A stretch of 64,000 nucleotides of DNA from Sebastes aleutianus (Eukaryota > Chordata > Actinopteri > Perciformes > Sebastidae): contig CAKAKS010000039.1 in the NCBI GenBank assembly GCA_916700875.1, forward strand, positions 16,155,139 through 16,219,138, given 5' to 3'. Below the pieces are notes generated by a model. It was not told the DNA's origin. It worked only from the letters and a program-made list of their open reading frames with translations, and ran no database searches. Position numbers and translations under genes: made by a program. Below are positions 25,788 to 36,936 of this stretch, in pieces (the stretch's first letter is position 1; every line of letters begins with the position of its first letter).

Positions 25788-26439
25788 TAAATAATTAACG
25801 TAGAAGCTGTGGTAAACATTCGTGTTAACGTTGAGTTTTCCCCTTGACAGCAGAAAGAAAAAAAAACACATGATATAATCCAAGTTGCAGCGGAGGCATC
25901 AGCCAACTTCTTTAAATGCCTCCATTAAGTGGAATTATCTTTTCCAGACACATTTGGTATGAATGCATCCAAAAATCCCCATTTCATTTGGATTGCATGG
26001 GGTTTAATTTAATCCTTTTGCTTATTAAAAAAATAAGATGCAGCATCTTTAACAATAGAAAGGCTAGTCTGCATCGAACACAATGGCTAAGGTTAAATTG
26101 AAGGTTGTGCATACCCTTTGCTGTATTAGAAGAACATTCATATTCAAATAAAAGCCGGACACCCTGGTTCATATTGCACAGCAATGTGCAATTGTGCATT
26201 TGTACGCACAAAGCAAAACTGCAATGCAGTTACAGTTTTCTGATATTAAAAATGAACAACACTCTTTACCCGTTTTCATTTTGCAGTTGCTTAAGCATTG
26301 TGGGAGCAATCATTTACTCCTATCCAAGTACTTAATGCCTTTATAAGTCATGCTACTTCAATATTTAGCACTGCACTAATATACAGAAAAACTGCGGAAA
26401 ATGTTGTGTTGGTCAGTAAGTAAACTTTTTAAAATGCAC
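25788..26439. other. Unique noncoding block
   Basis: No repeat or gene is recognised. Positions 25900-26250 have even composition with repeated 'tgca' words, for instance 'gcacagcaatgtgcaattgtgcat' around 26176-26199. They are a candidate conserved noncoding block. AT-rich sequence follows. Confidence 0.45.
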
Positions 26440-26712
26440 AGTTATAAAGTGCTTTACATACACACAAAAATATAGAATAAAAATAAATTGCAATATAAAA
26501 CACAGCACAATGAGAGACAGACCAAACTAAAACAAACCAAAACACAAGACAGGGATGGAGATCTATACAAAGACTTGCCTATAAAGATGGGTTTTTAGAA
26601 GCTGCTTAATATAGTGCAAAGATTCAGCAAATCGGATAGATTGGGGAAGATGATTCCAGAGGGTTTGGGGCTAAAACAGCAAAGGCGCGATCACCTTTTG
26701 TTTTGCAGTTGT
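26440..26712 (+). mobile_element. Teleost interspersed repeat, class unassigned
   Basis: The order of words 'aaagtgctttacata', an A-rich stretch with 'aaaacaaaccaaaaca', 'gatgggtttttagaag', 'ttccagagggtttggggc' and 'aaggcgcgatcacc' follows a repeat that I remember as widespread in fish genomes. It has no coding capacity and no visible terminal repeats. It may be the 3' part of a longer retroelement. The boundaries are approximate. Confidence 0.5.
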
Positions 26713-28995
26713 ATAAAAGTCATAATTCTTCTCACATTTTCTCTCTATGTGATTGCTAACTGAGAACATAACCACAGAACAGCTTAGCACACACCCTGCC
26801 AGACCTTACAGTACAGGCTTAAAGTCAGTCCCTTTACACAGTTGGGATGTACATTTTGTTAAAAGAGGTCAAAGTTGAACACGGGATCCACTGAGTTCAT
26901 CCGACAATTCTTTTAATCGTCCAGTAGAATTAGAGCCAAATGTGTGAGAGATGTGTTTCCTGCTCGTTGAGGAAGTTGAAAATCAATGAGAAAGCAGATC
27001 CTCTATTTGAACTGTTGCTTCATCATCAACATTTCAATTTGTGACAAAATGTCTGAAACTGCTTTAGAAACGCTCTTAGTAGGGCCAACATTTGGATAAG
27101 GCTTGTTAGTTGTTCTTTATTGTATGTACAGTATATTTGTTATGCTTTACTAAACCATGCTAAAATATACAAATTTAAGCTCTTAAATTCAATTTAATCA
27201 ACATTTATTTCAAGACATTTTTTCAAAGTAGCGTACAAAAAACATCAGTCATATTAATCATAGTTAACAAATGCAATCCATGACTATTGACAGTGATAAC
27301 TCAGAAGCGTTCATAATTTCAACCATGTTTGCTCACCAGACAGAAGAGAGGAAAGTGTTTGTAGCCAGTGTGCAAAGCAAAATTGATGATCAAACATTTT
27401 CCATCAGTTTTCTCAGTTAGACAGAAAAAAAGACTTCAAAGTTAAAAAAGGTACTGACAGAATGCTTTAGAAGAGTGCAAAGATTGTACAAAGATAGTTT
27501 TGACATCTGATTATCTCAAGCAACATATGCCAATGTGAATTAAAATCATATCGCCAGGTATTCAAAGTTGTCTGGGACTCTCTTGGACATTATTCGTTCA
27601 CCTGTTGTAGTTGCAAATTCAGGATCAGGGAGCTAGTTAGTAACCAGATATGCAACTTCAACGTCAAACAAAAATGACAAAAGTGCCAGTGCCAATATTC
27701 AGAGTCTAGCTTCAGCCCATCACTAGTATCCATAAAACATTTTGTGACATTGACAAAACATGTTGACAACCATAACATTTTGAAGCTCCTGCCAAAAAGT
27801 TCAGCAGCACCAAAGCTACAGAAAGCCAGATGCAATTTTATCTCTTCCTATTATAGCTGATTAACTCTAGAGCCAAGTAATCACAAATTAGTACCTTAAC
27901 ATAACATCTTTGATTTTGTTTTTGTCCTAACTTGTAATCAAACTTGTGTCCAGCTGCTACAACTCACTGAATTCTTACCAGTCCAAATATACCCTCCATT
28001 TTAGCCAAGAGAGGCTCTACCTTGTGATGCATTGTCTTTCCCATCCCCCTGTCTTTGTGTCTGGGGAAAGTCACGTGGCTGTTGAGAAATAAATAATTTC
28101 ATTGGCTATATTCAGAGCATGTCTACGAAGAGCACAACAGCTTGTCTTGGGAGTCAAGAACTAGGTACAATGTCTTCTGCGATGGGATGGCCAACACAAA
28201 TGGGCTGGCGCACCTATCCAATTAACACCCTGCCTGCCAATCCCTGTCAGGTCACACGCTTACTCCCATGGCATGCTCTACCTGTCTCTGCTGCTCTCAA
28301 CACATGCCCAGCTCCAATATAGAATTAACGCCACTTTTCACCTGGTCACGCTGACATGCCATAGATTAGACTGGTGCAGCATGGAGATATGCCAGGCACT
28401 CCAAATGAGGGCACCTGGGGTTAAGATTTCAAATGCAGTGGGGCTATTGTTTTGCCACTCCTTTAATATTAATTAAACTCTGAGGTGAAAATGTTCTTTA
28501 AAAAACTACTGCTTAATTCCTCCACGAGTGAACACCTGATAAGAGATTTTATTTAATGACCACCTGGATGTTACAACTTATCACACCAGTTAAGACCTTA
28601 ATAAGACCAATAAGCTACCGGGGCTAAGTGGTTCTTTTTTATTGTACAATTTCTTAGACGTATGTAATTTTCATACAATACCGCAAAGGAACAGATGATG
28701 ATTTTTTGTATTCCTTTTTTTTTTGCTTCTGCCCTAATCCCCAAGCAAAACATAATGCAAATGATTAGTAGTCCTGCCAAAGAAACACCACATTTTAATA
28801 TGTAATATTTCTCAGAGATCTTGACAGCACAACAGCTAATTCCTGCTTGTCGTATGTTGTAGCTTGCATAACATCTGTTAGATGTGCAGTCTTTGCACCC
28901 TGAAGATAATGTAAATGAAGTTTGGTTAATAGTTAATAAATACAGCTGGAAAACTGCAATTCTGGGGGGCAAAACAAAGTGCACCAAGCAGAGTA
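26713..28995. other. Noncoding stretch, partly repeat-poor
   Basis: No gene is recognised. Positions 28080-28450 are GC-balanced and free of repeats, and a perfect E-box CACGTG lies at 28072-28077 within GTCACGTGGC. The stretch from 26720 to 27900 is AT-rich with no feature I can name. Minus-strand open frames at 27590-27835 and 28598-29035 lack convincing similarity. Confidence 0.45.
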
Positions 28996-29041
28996 GCTGC
29001 TTGTGCCTGTTTGCAGCTAAACTGCAAACAGGCACAGCAGC
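28996..29041. other. Near-perfect 46 nt inverted repeat (hairpin)
   Basis: The left arm 28996-29016 and right arm 29022-29041 pair over 20 base pairs with a single one-base bulge (an extra T in the left arm). They are separated by a five-base loop, CTAAA. Pairing stops sharply at both ends. The arms are GC-balanced (GCTGC...GTTTGCAG), unlike the AT-rich surroundings. The hairpin is shorter than a usual animal microRNA precursor (about 60-80 nt). It could be a compact RNA hairpin, a palindromic duplication or a cruciform site. Confidence 0.75.
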
Positions 29042-29649
29042 GTATGATCAACTTATGGTTTTTGTCTCCTCTGTCAGGTTTTTAGTACTCTTTCATAGTG
29101 AGCTAAAGCTGTATCCAGGTTGTAGTCATCTGTCTCTCAAAACAGAAACTCTGCTGTTCACTTTTGCTTCAAGTGTCTTTTATAGTTAACATTTTCTTTT
29201 TCCTTTAATGACATGCACAAACATGTTCTTGAGTTTTAGGCTGAGTTTGTCAGAAGTTCCTAAATATATGCCATAAAGATTGAACAGAACCTTAGAGGAC
29301 TCACATATGCTGACCAGCTAGTGATTTGCTGTTTAACTGAATTGCCTTATAGTTTTAGTGTAAACAAATGCAACTCATTCTCTACAGACTTTTATTTCAT
29401 TCGGTAATACTAAACTTTTAGCCACCAGGGAGCAGAAGAATTCCAAAACAAGATGACAAATACACCTCGTAAATTCATACGTGCCTACGTACAGGTAGGC
29501 ATCCTGCAGATTTGGAGCAACATTATAATCCCACTGGAGTCGTATTTCTTGCCACCCAACAAATGTGAATGCGATATTCCATCTCCTCTTTGCTCTGTTT
29601 TGGTCTCCACCAACTCCGGAGAAAAATATGTGGATCTTGCAGCATGTTT
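29042..29649. other. Unique noncoding stretch
   Basis: AT-rich sequence with no gene or repeat family that I recognise. It leads into the DNA transposon fragment that follows. A small perfect seven-base-pair inverted repeat (TGCCTAC/GTAGGCA) lies around 29482-29501. Confidence 0.5.
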
Positions 29650-30212
29650 GAAATTTGTTTTAACGCCACTAATTTCTTTAACACATTAACGCAATTAGAT
29701 CTTTCAGAGGTTTTTAGCAGGCTCAAGCCAAGTAACCCATTGGTTCCAACCATGTCATACTAGCTTGTCGCAAAGGAGGCTAAATAACGCTCCAAACTTA
29801 AACTAAATTTTGTAGAGGGAAAAACTGCCATGGCCATTTTTAAAGGGGTCCCTTGACCTCTGACCTCAAGATATGTGAATGAAAATGGGTTCTATGGGTA
29901 CCCACGAGTCTCCCCTTTACAGACATACCCACTTTATGATAATCACATGCAGTTTGGGGCAAGTCATAGTCAAGTCAGCACACTGACACACTGACAGCTG
30001 TTGTTGCCTGTTGGGCTGCAGTTTGCCATGTTGTGATCTGAGCATATGTTTTATACTAAATGCAGTACTGTGAGGGTTTTTGGACAGTATTTGTCATTGT
30101 TTTGTGTTGTTAATTGATTTATAAATTAATAAATATATACATACATTTGCATAAAGCAAGCATATTTGCCCACTCCCATGTTGATAAGAGTATTAAATAC
30201 TTGACAAATCTC
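29650..30212 (+). mobile_element. Truncated teleost DNA transposon (non-autonomous), abutting the tandem array
   Basis: The body contains ordered landmarks of a repeat I recall from percomorph fish: 'aacgccactaatttctttaacacattaacgc', 'ccaaccatgtcatactagcttgtcgc', 'aaaggggtcccttgacctctgacc', 'gggtacccacgagtctcccc', 'ttgcctgttgggctgcagtttgcc' and 'cccactcccatgttgataagag'. In intact copies the right end carries 'gcgattaatcgcgatt' terminal repeats. Here that end is missing and the sequence changes at about 30212, inside 'gacaaatctcc', into the tandem array. The left terminus is also not visible. There is no transposase. Similarity to the family consensus is high in the middle, suggesting fairly recent activity. 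Confidence 0.7.
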
Positions 30213-31695
30213 CTTTTTTCGACATACTACACAATTACTTTTTTTGACTTTTTTCGAAATACTTTATACTATGATTTCATTTTTAAGTTTTTCTCTGACA
30301 TATTATACTATGACTTTTTTAGACATACTATACCATGACTTAATTTTTTTTTACTATTTTCTACATACTATATCTTTTGACTTTTATAAAGCTTTTTCTC
30401 CAACATCCTATAGTATGACTTTTTTTCGATATATGATACTATGACATTTTTATGAATTTTTCAACATACTATACAATGCCTATTTTATCACTTTTTTCAA
30501 CATACTATACCAATACTTTTTATGACTTCTTTTGACAGCTGATACTATGACCTTTTTTTTGTTTTTTCAACATACTGTACTATGTGTTTTTATGACTTCT
30601 TTTGACATCCGATACTATGACTTTTGTTTTGACATATTGTCTTTTTTTTACTTTTTCCAACCTACTATGCTATTTCTTTTTATTATTATTACTTTTTTCA
30701 TACTATATCCTATAACTTTTTTAAAGCTTTTCTTCGACATACTATACTATGACTTTTTAGGATTTTTTTCAACATACTATAATATGACTATTTCAAAGTT
30801 TTATTTTGACATACTGTACTATGTCTTCTTTTTTACTTTTTTCGACATACTATACTACGATATTTTTTTTAATTTTCCGCATACTATACCAAGACTTTTT
30901 TTTTGCACTTTTTTGAAATTTTTTACTATGACTTTTTATGACTTTTTTGACATTCTAAGCTGTGACTTTTTTTGACATAATGTACTATAATTTTTTTTTT
31001 ACTGTTATTGACATACTATGCTAAGACTTTCTTGAAGCTTTTTTCCACATACTGTACTATGTATTGTTCTTACTTTTGTGGACCTACTATACTATGACTT
31101 TTTCCAACATACTATATTATGACTTTTACGACATACTATACTATGACTTTTTTTTCTTTTACTTTTGACGATATACTATACTATGACTTTTTAAAGCTTT
31201 TTTCCAACATACTTTACTATGACTTTTTTTTGACATACTACACTATGACTTTTTAAAAACAATTTCGACATACTATACTATGACTTTTTGTAAAACATTT
31301 CGACACACTGTACTGTGACTTTTTTCAACATACTATACTATGACTTTTTTTTTTTTCACTTTTTTCGTCATACTATACTATGATATTTTTATACTCTTTT
31401 CGACATACTACAGTATGACTTTTTCTAGACATACTACACTATGATTTTTTTAAAAGTTTTTTTCTGACATACTATCCTGTGAATTTTTTTGACATACTGT
31501 ACTATGACTTTTTTAAAGCATTTTTCCAACATACGATACTATGACTTTTTTCGACACACTATACTATGACTTTTTAAAAAACATTTCGACATACTATACT
31601 ATTACTTCTTTAAAGCTTTTTTTCGACATAGTACACCATGACTTTTTTCGACATAGTATACTATGACGTTTTTTAAATCTTTTTCAACATGCTAT

Positions 31696-32267
31696 TGTTC
31701 TTGACTGAGAAAAGGATCTTTCGGTTAATTTTTGCAGCCACTAGGGGGTGCTTTCTCTTTTGACTAAAGTCTTTATTGTTTGTCCTTTGACCCTGGTGGC
31801 CATCTTTGTTGTTCCTTGCCTCATGAGTAGAAAGCACATTGTGGAACTGTTGAGTCAGAGCATTGTCGCATTGTCTGTAAGTATTGCTTTTTTAAGATGC
31901 CCATATTTACATCAATGTTTATATTTTGAATGGATAGCTAGATTGGACCATGTTTTTTTGTGTTATGTACTACTCATTGTTCACCATGTAACCTGTCTTG
32001 TTAATGGCTTTCCGCTAGCTATATTGGTAGCCAGATATATCACATATGCTTTATGAGGCATATGATAGGCATGATGGAAATGTTTATAAATGAGGCTTAT
32101 CTTACTCATTGTTTCCTTTATTTTCTTTTTCATTTCAACTTTACTCCATTCTCATACTGTCAATACTAACGGTGGTAAGCAACAACTCCATCCTTCATTG
32201 ACTAAAGTGTGTTGAAGGAGTTATCTGTCTGTGTTGTAAGGATGGGGACTCTGATGAGGGCAGAACA
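31696..32267. mobile_element. Probable solo LTR, 572 bp, inside the array
   Basis: A block of unrelated, GC-balanced sequence breaks the array. It starts TGTTCT and ends AGAACA, a perfect six-base terminal inverted repeat in the TG...CA form typical of LTRs. It is flanked by GCTAT (31691-31695) and ACTAT (32268-32272), a 4-of-5 match to a five-base target duplication. ACTAT is the expected array sequence, so the left copy has one mutation. A TATA-like 'tttataaat' occurs near 32083. No internal retroviral region is present, so if it is an LTR it is solo, left by recombination. Which retrotransposon superfamily it belongs to cannot be decided here. Confidence 0.6.
31735..31752 (+). promoter_or_regulatory. 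CTCF-like motif within the probable LTR
   Basis: GCAGCCACTAGGGGGTGC resembles the vertebrate CTCF core (CCACYAGGGGGCGC-like), with T in place of C near the end of the core. CTCF sites are often carried by retroelements. A single motif match has a substantial false-positive rate. Confidence 0.35.
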
Positions 32268-33917
32268 ACTATGACACAATGACTTTTTGGACAAACTACA
32301 CTCTTTCTTTTTTTCGACATACTAAACTATGATGTTTTGTTTTTTTTACTTATTCCAACATACTGTACTATGACTTTTACATTTTCTTTTTCGACATACT
32401 ATAGTATGGGTTTTTTAAAGCTTTTTTTCCGACATACTATATTATGATTTTTTTTTTTTTTTTAATTGTTCGACATACTATACTATGCCTTCATTCGACA
32501 TAGTATACTGTGACTTTTTAAAAAAGATTTCAACATATTATATACTATGACTTATTTCGACATACTATACAATGACTTATTTTTTTTTAAATTCGACATA
32601 CTATACTATACAACATACTGAACTATGATGTTTTATTTTACTTTTTCGACGTACTATACTATGACTTCTTTCAACATACTATACTTTGACTTTTTTATAA
32701 AGAAAAATGTATATACTATACTATACTATATATATATTTATTTTTCTTCGTTATACTGTACTTTGACTTTTTTAAAGCTTTTTTCGGACACACTATACTA
32801 TGACTTTTTTCGACAAACTATACTATGCCTTTTTTGACAAAGTATACTATAACTTTTCAAAAAAATATATTTTTTTATTTTTTCGATATACTATACTATG
32901 ACTATTTTCGACATACTATACTATGACTTTTTTTTTTACTTTTCGACATACGGTACTATATTTCAAAAAAGTTTCGACATACTACACCATGACTTTTTTT
33001 CGACATACTACAATATGCCTTTTTTTTTTTACTTTTTTCAACATACTATACTATGACTTTTCTATGACTTTTTTGACATACTACAGTATACTGTGACTTT
33101 TTTCTACATACTATTACTTTTTTTTTTACTTTTCGACATACTGTACTATAATTTTTCAAAACAAATTCGACATACTACACCATGACTTTTTTTCGACACA
33201 CTATACTATGCCTTTTTTTTTACTTTTTTCGACGTACTATACTGACTTTTTTTTTACTTTTTTTCGACATACTATACTATGACTTTTTTTATTTTCAACA
33301 CTTTTTTTGACATTCAATTACTTTTTTATGACTTTTTTCGACATGCTATTACTTTTTTTTTTACTTTTCGACATACTATACTATGACTTTTTTTTATTAA
33401 TTTCAACATACTATACTGTGACTTTTTTTTGATATTCAACTACTTATTTATGACTTTTTTCGACATTGCTTTTTTTCAACATACTATATTTTGACTTTTT
33501 AAAAAAATTCAACATAGGATACTTTGACTTTTTTCGACATATGATATGCCTTTTTTTCAATATACTCTTCAATGACTTTTGACAAAATATATTATGACTT
33601 TTTTTTTACTTTTTTCGACATTCTATACTATGACTTTTTTATGACTAATTTAGACATACTATACTTTTTTTTTCGACATACTATATTATGACTTTTTATG
33701 CTTTTTTTCAACATACTTTTCTATGACTTTTTTAACATACAATGATTTTTTTTTTTTTTTTACATTTTTTGACATACTATACTATGACATTTTTCGACAA
33801 ACTATACTATGCCTTGTTTATGATCTTTTTTCCACATACCATACCATGACTTTTTTTTTAACTTTTTTCAACAAACTATATTATATCTTTTAAACCAAAA
33901 ATCTACATATTATGACT

Positions 33918-33919
<2 letters not shown>

Positions 33920-33965
<46 letters not shown>

Positions 33966-33982
33966 TTATATATTTATATATA
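33920..33982. repeat. (TA)n tract inside the array
   Basis: An alternating TA run with a few TTTA interruptions, about 60 bases. It separates array units that keep the same polarity on both sides. Confidence 0.9.
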
Positions 33983-34569
33983 TCATACTATGGCTTATTT
34001 CGACCTTCTATACTATGACTTTTTTGTGAATTTTTTGGACATACTATACTATGACTTGCTTTGACATACTGTACTATGACTTTTTTAAATTTTTCGTGAC
34101 ATTCTATACTATTACTTTTTTCGAAATACTATACCATGACTTTTTTGACTTTTTTTCGACAAATAATACTATAAATTTAAAAAAGAAAAAATCTACATAC
34201 AATACTATGACTTTTTTTTGACATACTATATGACTTTTTAATTTTGTTTTCGACATACTATACTATTACTTATTTCGACATTCTATACTATGACTTTTTT
34301 AAAGTTTTTTTCCAACATACTATACTATGACTTTTTTTTTTTTACTTTTTTCGACATGGTGAACTATATCTTTTAAAAAAAAAATTTCACATTACTTTTT
34401 TCTGAATATTTTATTATGACTTTTTATGCTTTTTTCAACATACTCTCCTATGACTTCTTTGACACTATACTATGATATTTGTATTACTTTTTTTGACATA
34501 CTATATTATGACATTTTATGCCTTCATACTCTTCTATGACTTTTTTATTGACTTTTTTAAACCACTTTA

Positions 34570-35202
34570 TGTGATAGTGTAACATAAGGACAAGAGATGA
34601 GCAAACATGAATGCAACCAGGAGTAATTTATTTTTTAGTTACAGAAATTTAAACTTCATTTCTGGATGAACCAAAGGGCAAAAGAATAACAAACTATTTT
34701 CCCAACCAACATTCTGGCTAATCCTTATTTAACAAAAAAGCAAACAAAAAGATGTTTGCTTGGCCTTACACATTAAACTCAACATAAGGTGAAAACAGTG
34801 ATTCATTCCTACTGCTTTCTGCTCCATAGTGTCTGAGTTTACTACAACTATACAAAGGAAAACAGTAGCCCTAAAGCTAGAGCTAACCATAGAATAACAG
34901 ATGTTAAGATTGTCTAAGCATTTAGGTGGGAATATCAACAGTAAAGCTAAAGCTAGCAGTTGTCTAACACAAGCAAACTCAATGTTTTTATCACACCATT
35001 CACAGATTTTCACAAAATTTACAAAGTTTGGAGATACGAGTTGGAACGAGCCTCTGCTTCCAGCATCGACCCTCGTATCAACGTTGACAACCCAACAGCT
35101 AGAGAGACCGCCCTCTGGATCAGCCAATCTGAGCGGCAAAGTCACTGGAGGTCAACCAATCTGCGCTGGAACCAGCACCTGTCGGACACACAGATCTTCA
35201 CA
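34570..35202 (-). mobile_element. LTR-like insertion, 633 bp, inside the array
   Basis: Non-array sequence bounded by TGTGA on the left and TCACA on the right, a five-base inverted terminal pair in TG...CA form. Read on the minus strand it has an AATAAA at about 70 bases from its end, which is where an LTR polyadenylation signal would sit. Flanks CTTTA and AATTA match at only 3 of 5 positions, so the duplication is weak. The text looks like a dispersed teleost retroelement that I have seen before but cannot name. Array sequence immediately to its right runs in the opposite polarity. Open frames across it (up to 151 codons) show no retroviral motif. Confidence 0.45.
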
Positions 35203-35249
35203 AATTAAAAAGAGCGCTCATTCTCTATTGTTAATGCATAGAGAAAAAA

Positions 35250-35612
35250 TACCGACATGCTATAGTGTAGAACGTCGAAAAAAAGTCACAGTACAGTATT
35301 TCGGAAAAAGTCATGGAATAGTAGGTCGAAAAAATTTACAAGAAGTAATAGTATAATTAGATGAAGAACGTAAAAAAAAAAGCCATAGTACAGTATGTTG
35401 AAAAAAATCATACTATAGTATATCAAAAAAGGTCATAAAAAGTCATAGTATAGTATGTTGAAAAAAAGTCATAGTATAGTTTGTTGAAAATCTTTTAGAA
35501 AGTCATAGTATAGTATTTTGAAAAAGTAAAAAAAAAAAAAAGTCATAGTAAATTGTCGAAAAAAGTCATAAAAAAGCTGAAATATAGAATGTCGAAAAAA
35601 TGTCATAGTATA
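35250..35612 (-). repeat. Inverted-polarity block of the tandem array
   Basis: Over about 360 bp the units read as 'gtcatagtatagtatgtcgaaaaaa', the reverse complement of the rest of the array. Polarity returns to normal at a palindromic junction, AGTATACT at 35607-35614. On the left the block borders the LTR-like insertion. This is a real strand switch within the repeat, not just divergence. Confidence 0.9.
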
Positions 35613-35803
35613 CTACGATTTTGTATTACTTTTTTCGATATACTATACTATGACTTTTTAAGACATACTATACGATGACTTTTTTATGAACTTTTTTCGC
35701 CATACTATACTATGACTTTTTGTAAAAGATTTCGACATACTATACTATGACATTTTTCGACATAACTTCACTATGCCTATGACTTTTTTTTCCACTTTTT
35801 CAA

Positions 35804-35832
35804 CATAGTATAGTATGACAGTCTATACTATG
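35804..35832. repeat. Foldback inside the array (10 bp arms)
   Basis: CATAGTATAG (35804-35813) and CTATACTATG (35823-35832) are perfect inverted repeats around a nine-base loop. One or two units have flipped here, a smaller version of the strand switch at 35.2-35.6 kb. Confidence 0.85.
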
Positions 35833-36370
35833 AATTTTCTTTTAAATTTCGATATACTATACTTTGACTTTTTCTACATATTAAACTAGAACTTCATGAC
35901 TTTTTTTCCGAAATACTATACTATGACTTTTTTCGACATACTGTACTAAGACTTTCTTTAACCTTTTTTGACAAAATATACTTGTATTGGTATACTATAC
36001 TATGACTTTTATATAAACTTTTTTCGACATACTATACTTTGACTTTTTAATGACCTTTTTCTGACATACTATACGATGAGTTTTTTTGACATACAATACA
36101 ATTACTTTTTTCAAATTTTTTCGACATACTATAGCATGACACTTTAAAATAATTTTGACATAGTGTAGTATGACTTTTTAATTTTTTTTGACATACTATA
36201 CCATGTTTTTTTTTACTTTTTTCGACCTACTATATTATAATTTTTTTTTATTTTTATGATATAATATAAAATTACTTTTTTTATTTTTACGATATACTAT
36301 GACTTTTTTCGACTTACTCTACTTTGCCTATTTTTTACATTTTTCAACAAAGTATACTATTTTTTCGACA

Positions 36371-36419
36371 CTTTGTCGAACAAAGTCATAGCATGTCGAA
36401 CATACTATGCTATGACTTT
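36371..36419. repeat. Double foldback inside the array
   Basis: Two adjacent hairpins. CTTTGT and ACAAAG enclose CGA (36371-36385). AAAGTCATAGCAT (36382-36394) pairs perfectly with ATGCTATGACTTT (36407-36419) around 12 bases. The left arm of the second hairpin is an array unit in reverse orientation. Confidence 0.85.
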
Positions 36420-36936
36420 TTTCCGACAAACTATACAATGACTTTTTTCGACATACTATACTGTGATTTTTGACACACTTTACAATGAGATTATTTAAAA
36501 AAAAAAGGGAGATATTATACCATGACTTTTTTGACATACTAAAGTATCACTTTATTAAAGTTTTTTTCCGATATGCTATGACTTTTTTTTTTTTTTTTTA
36601 CATACAATACTATGACTTTGACATACTATACTGTGGCATTTTTATGACTTCATTCGACATACTAAACTATGAATTTTCATGACTTTTGACATTTTTATGA
36701 CTTTTCTTAACATCCTCAATTAGGATTTTTTTTCTGACTTGTTTTCAACATACTATACTATGACAGTATGACTTTTACATACCATGACTAAAAAGAATTT
36801 GACCTACTATACTTTTTGACTCACTATACTATAACTTTTTTTTCTTTTTTTGACATACTATACTCTGACTTTTTTGGACTTTTTTTAAATATTCTATGCT
36901 ATGTGTTTTTAATGACTTTTCTGACACATTATACTA

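Noticed and set aside
28598..29035. Minus-strand open frame of 145 codons with a hydrophobic segment and many Cys, at first glance like a tetraspanin end
   Set aside because: There is no CCG motif and no conserved loop or membrane order of the family. It also reads through the hairpin at 28996-29041 and an A-run. Better explained as chance.
30532..30975. 147-codon frame and others in the array, rich in F, Y and D
   Set aside because: They are translations of the tandem repeat (FDILYYDFF units), not genes.
34901..35356. 151-codon frame over the LTR-like insertion
   Set aside because: No gag, protease or polymerase motif, and the frame runs on into reversed array units.
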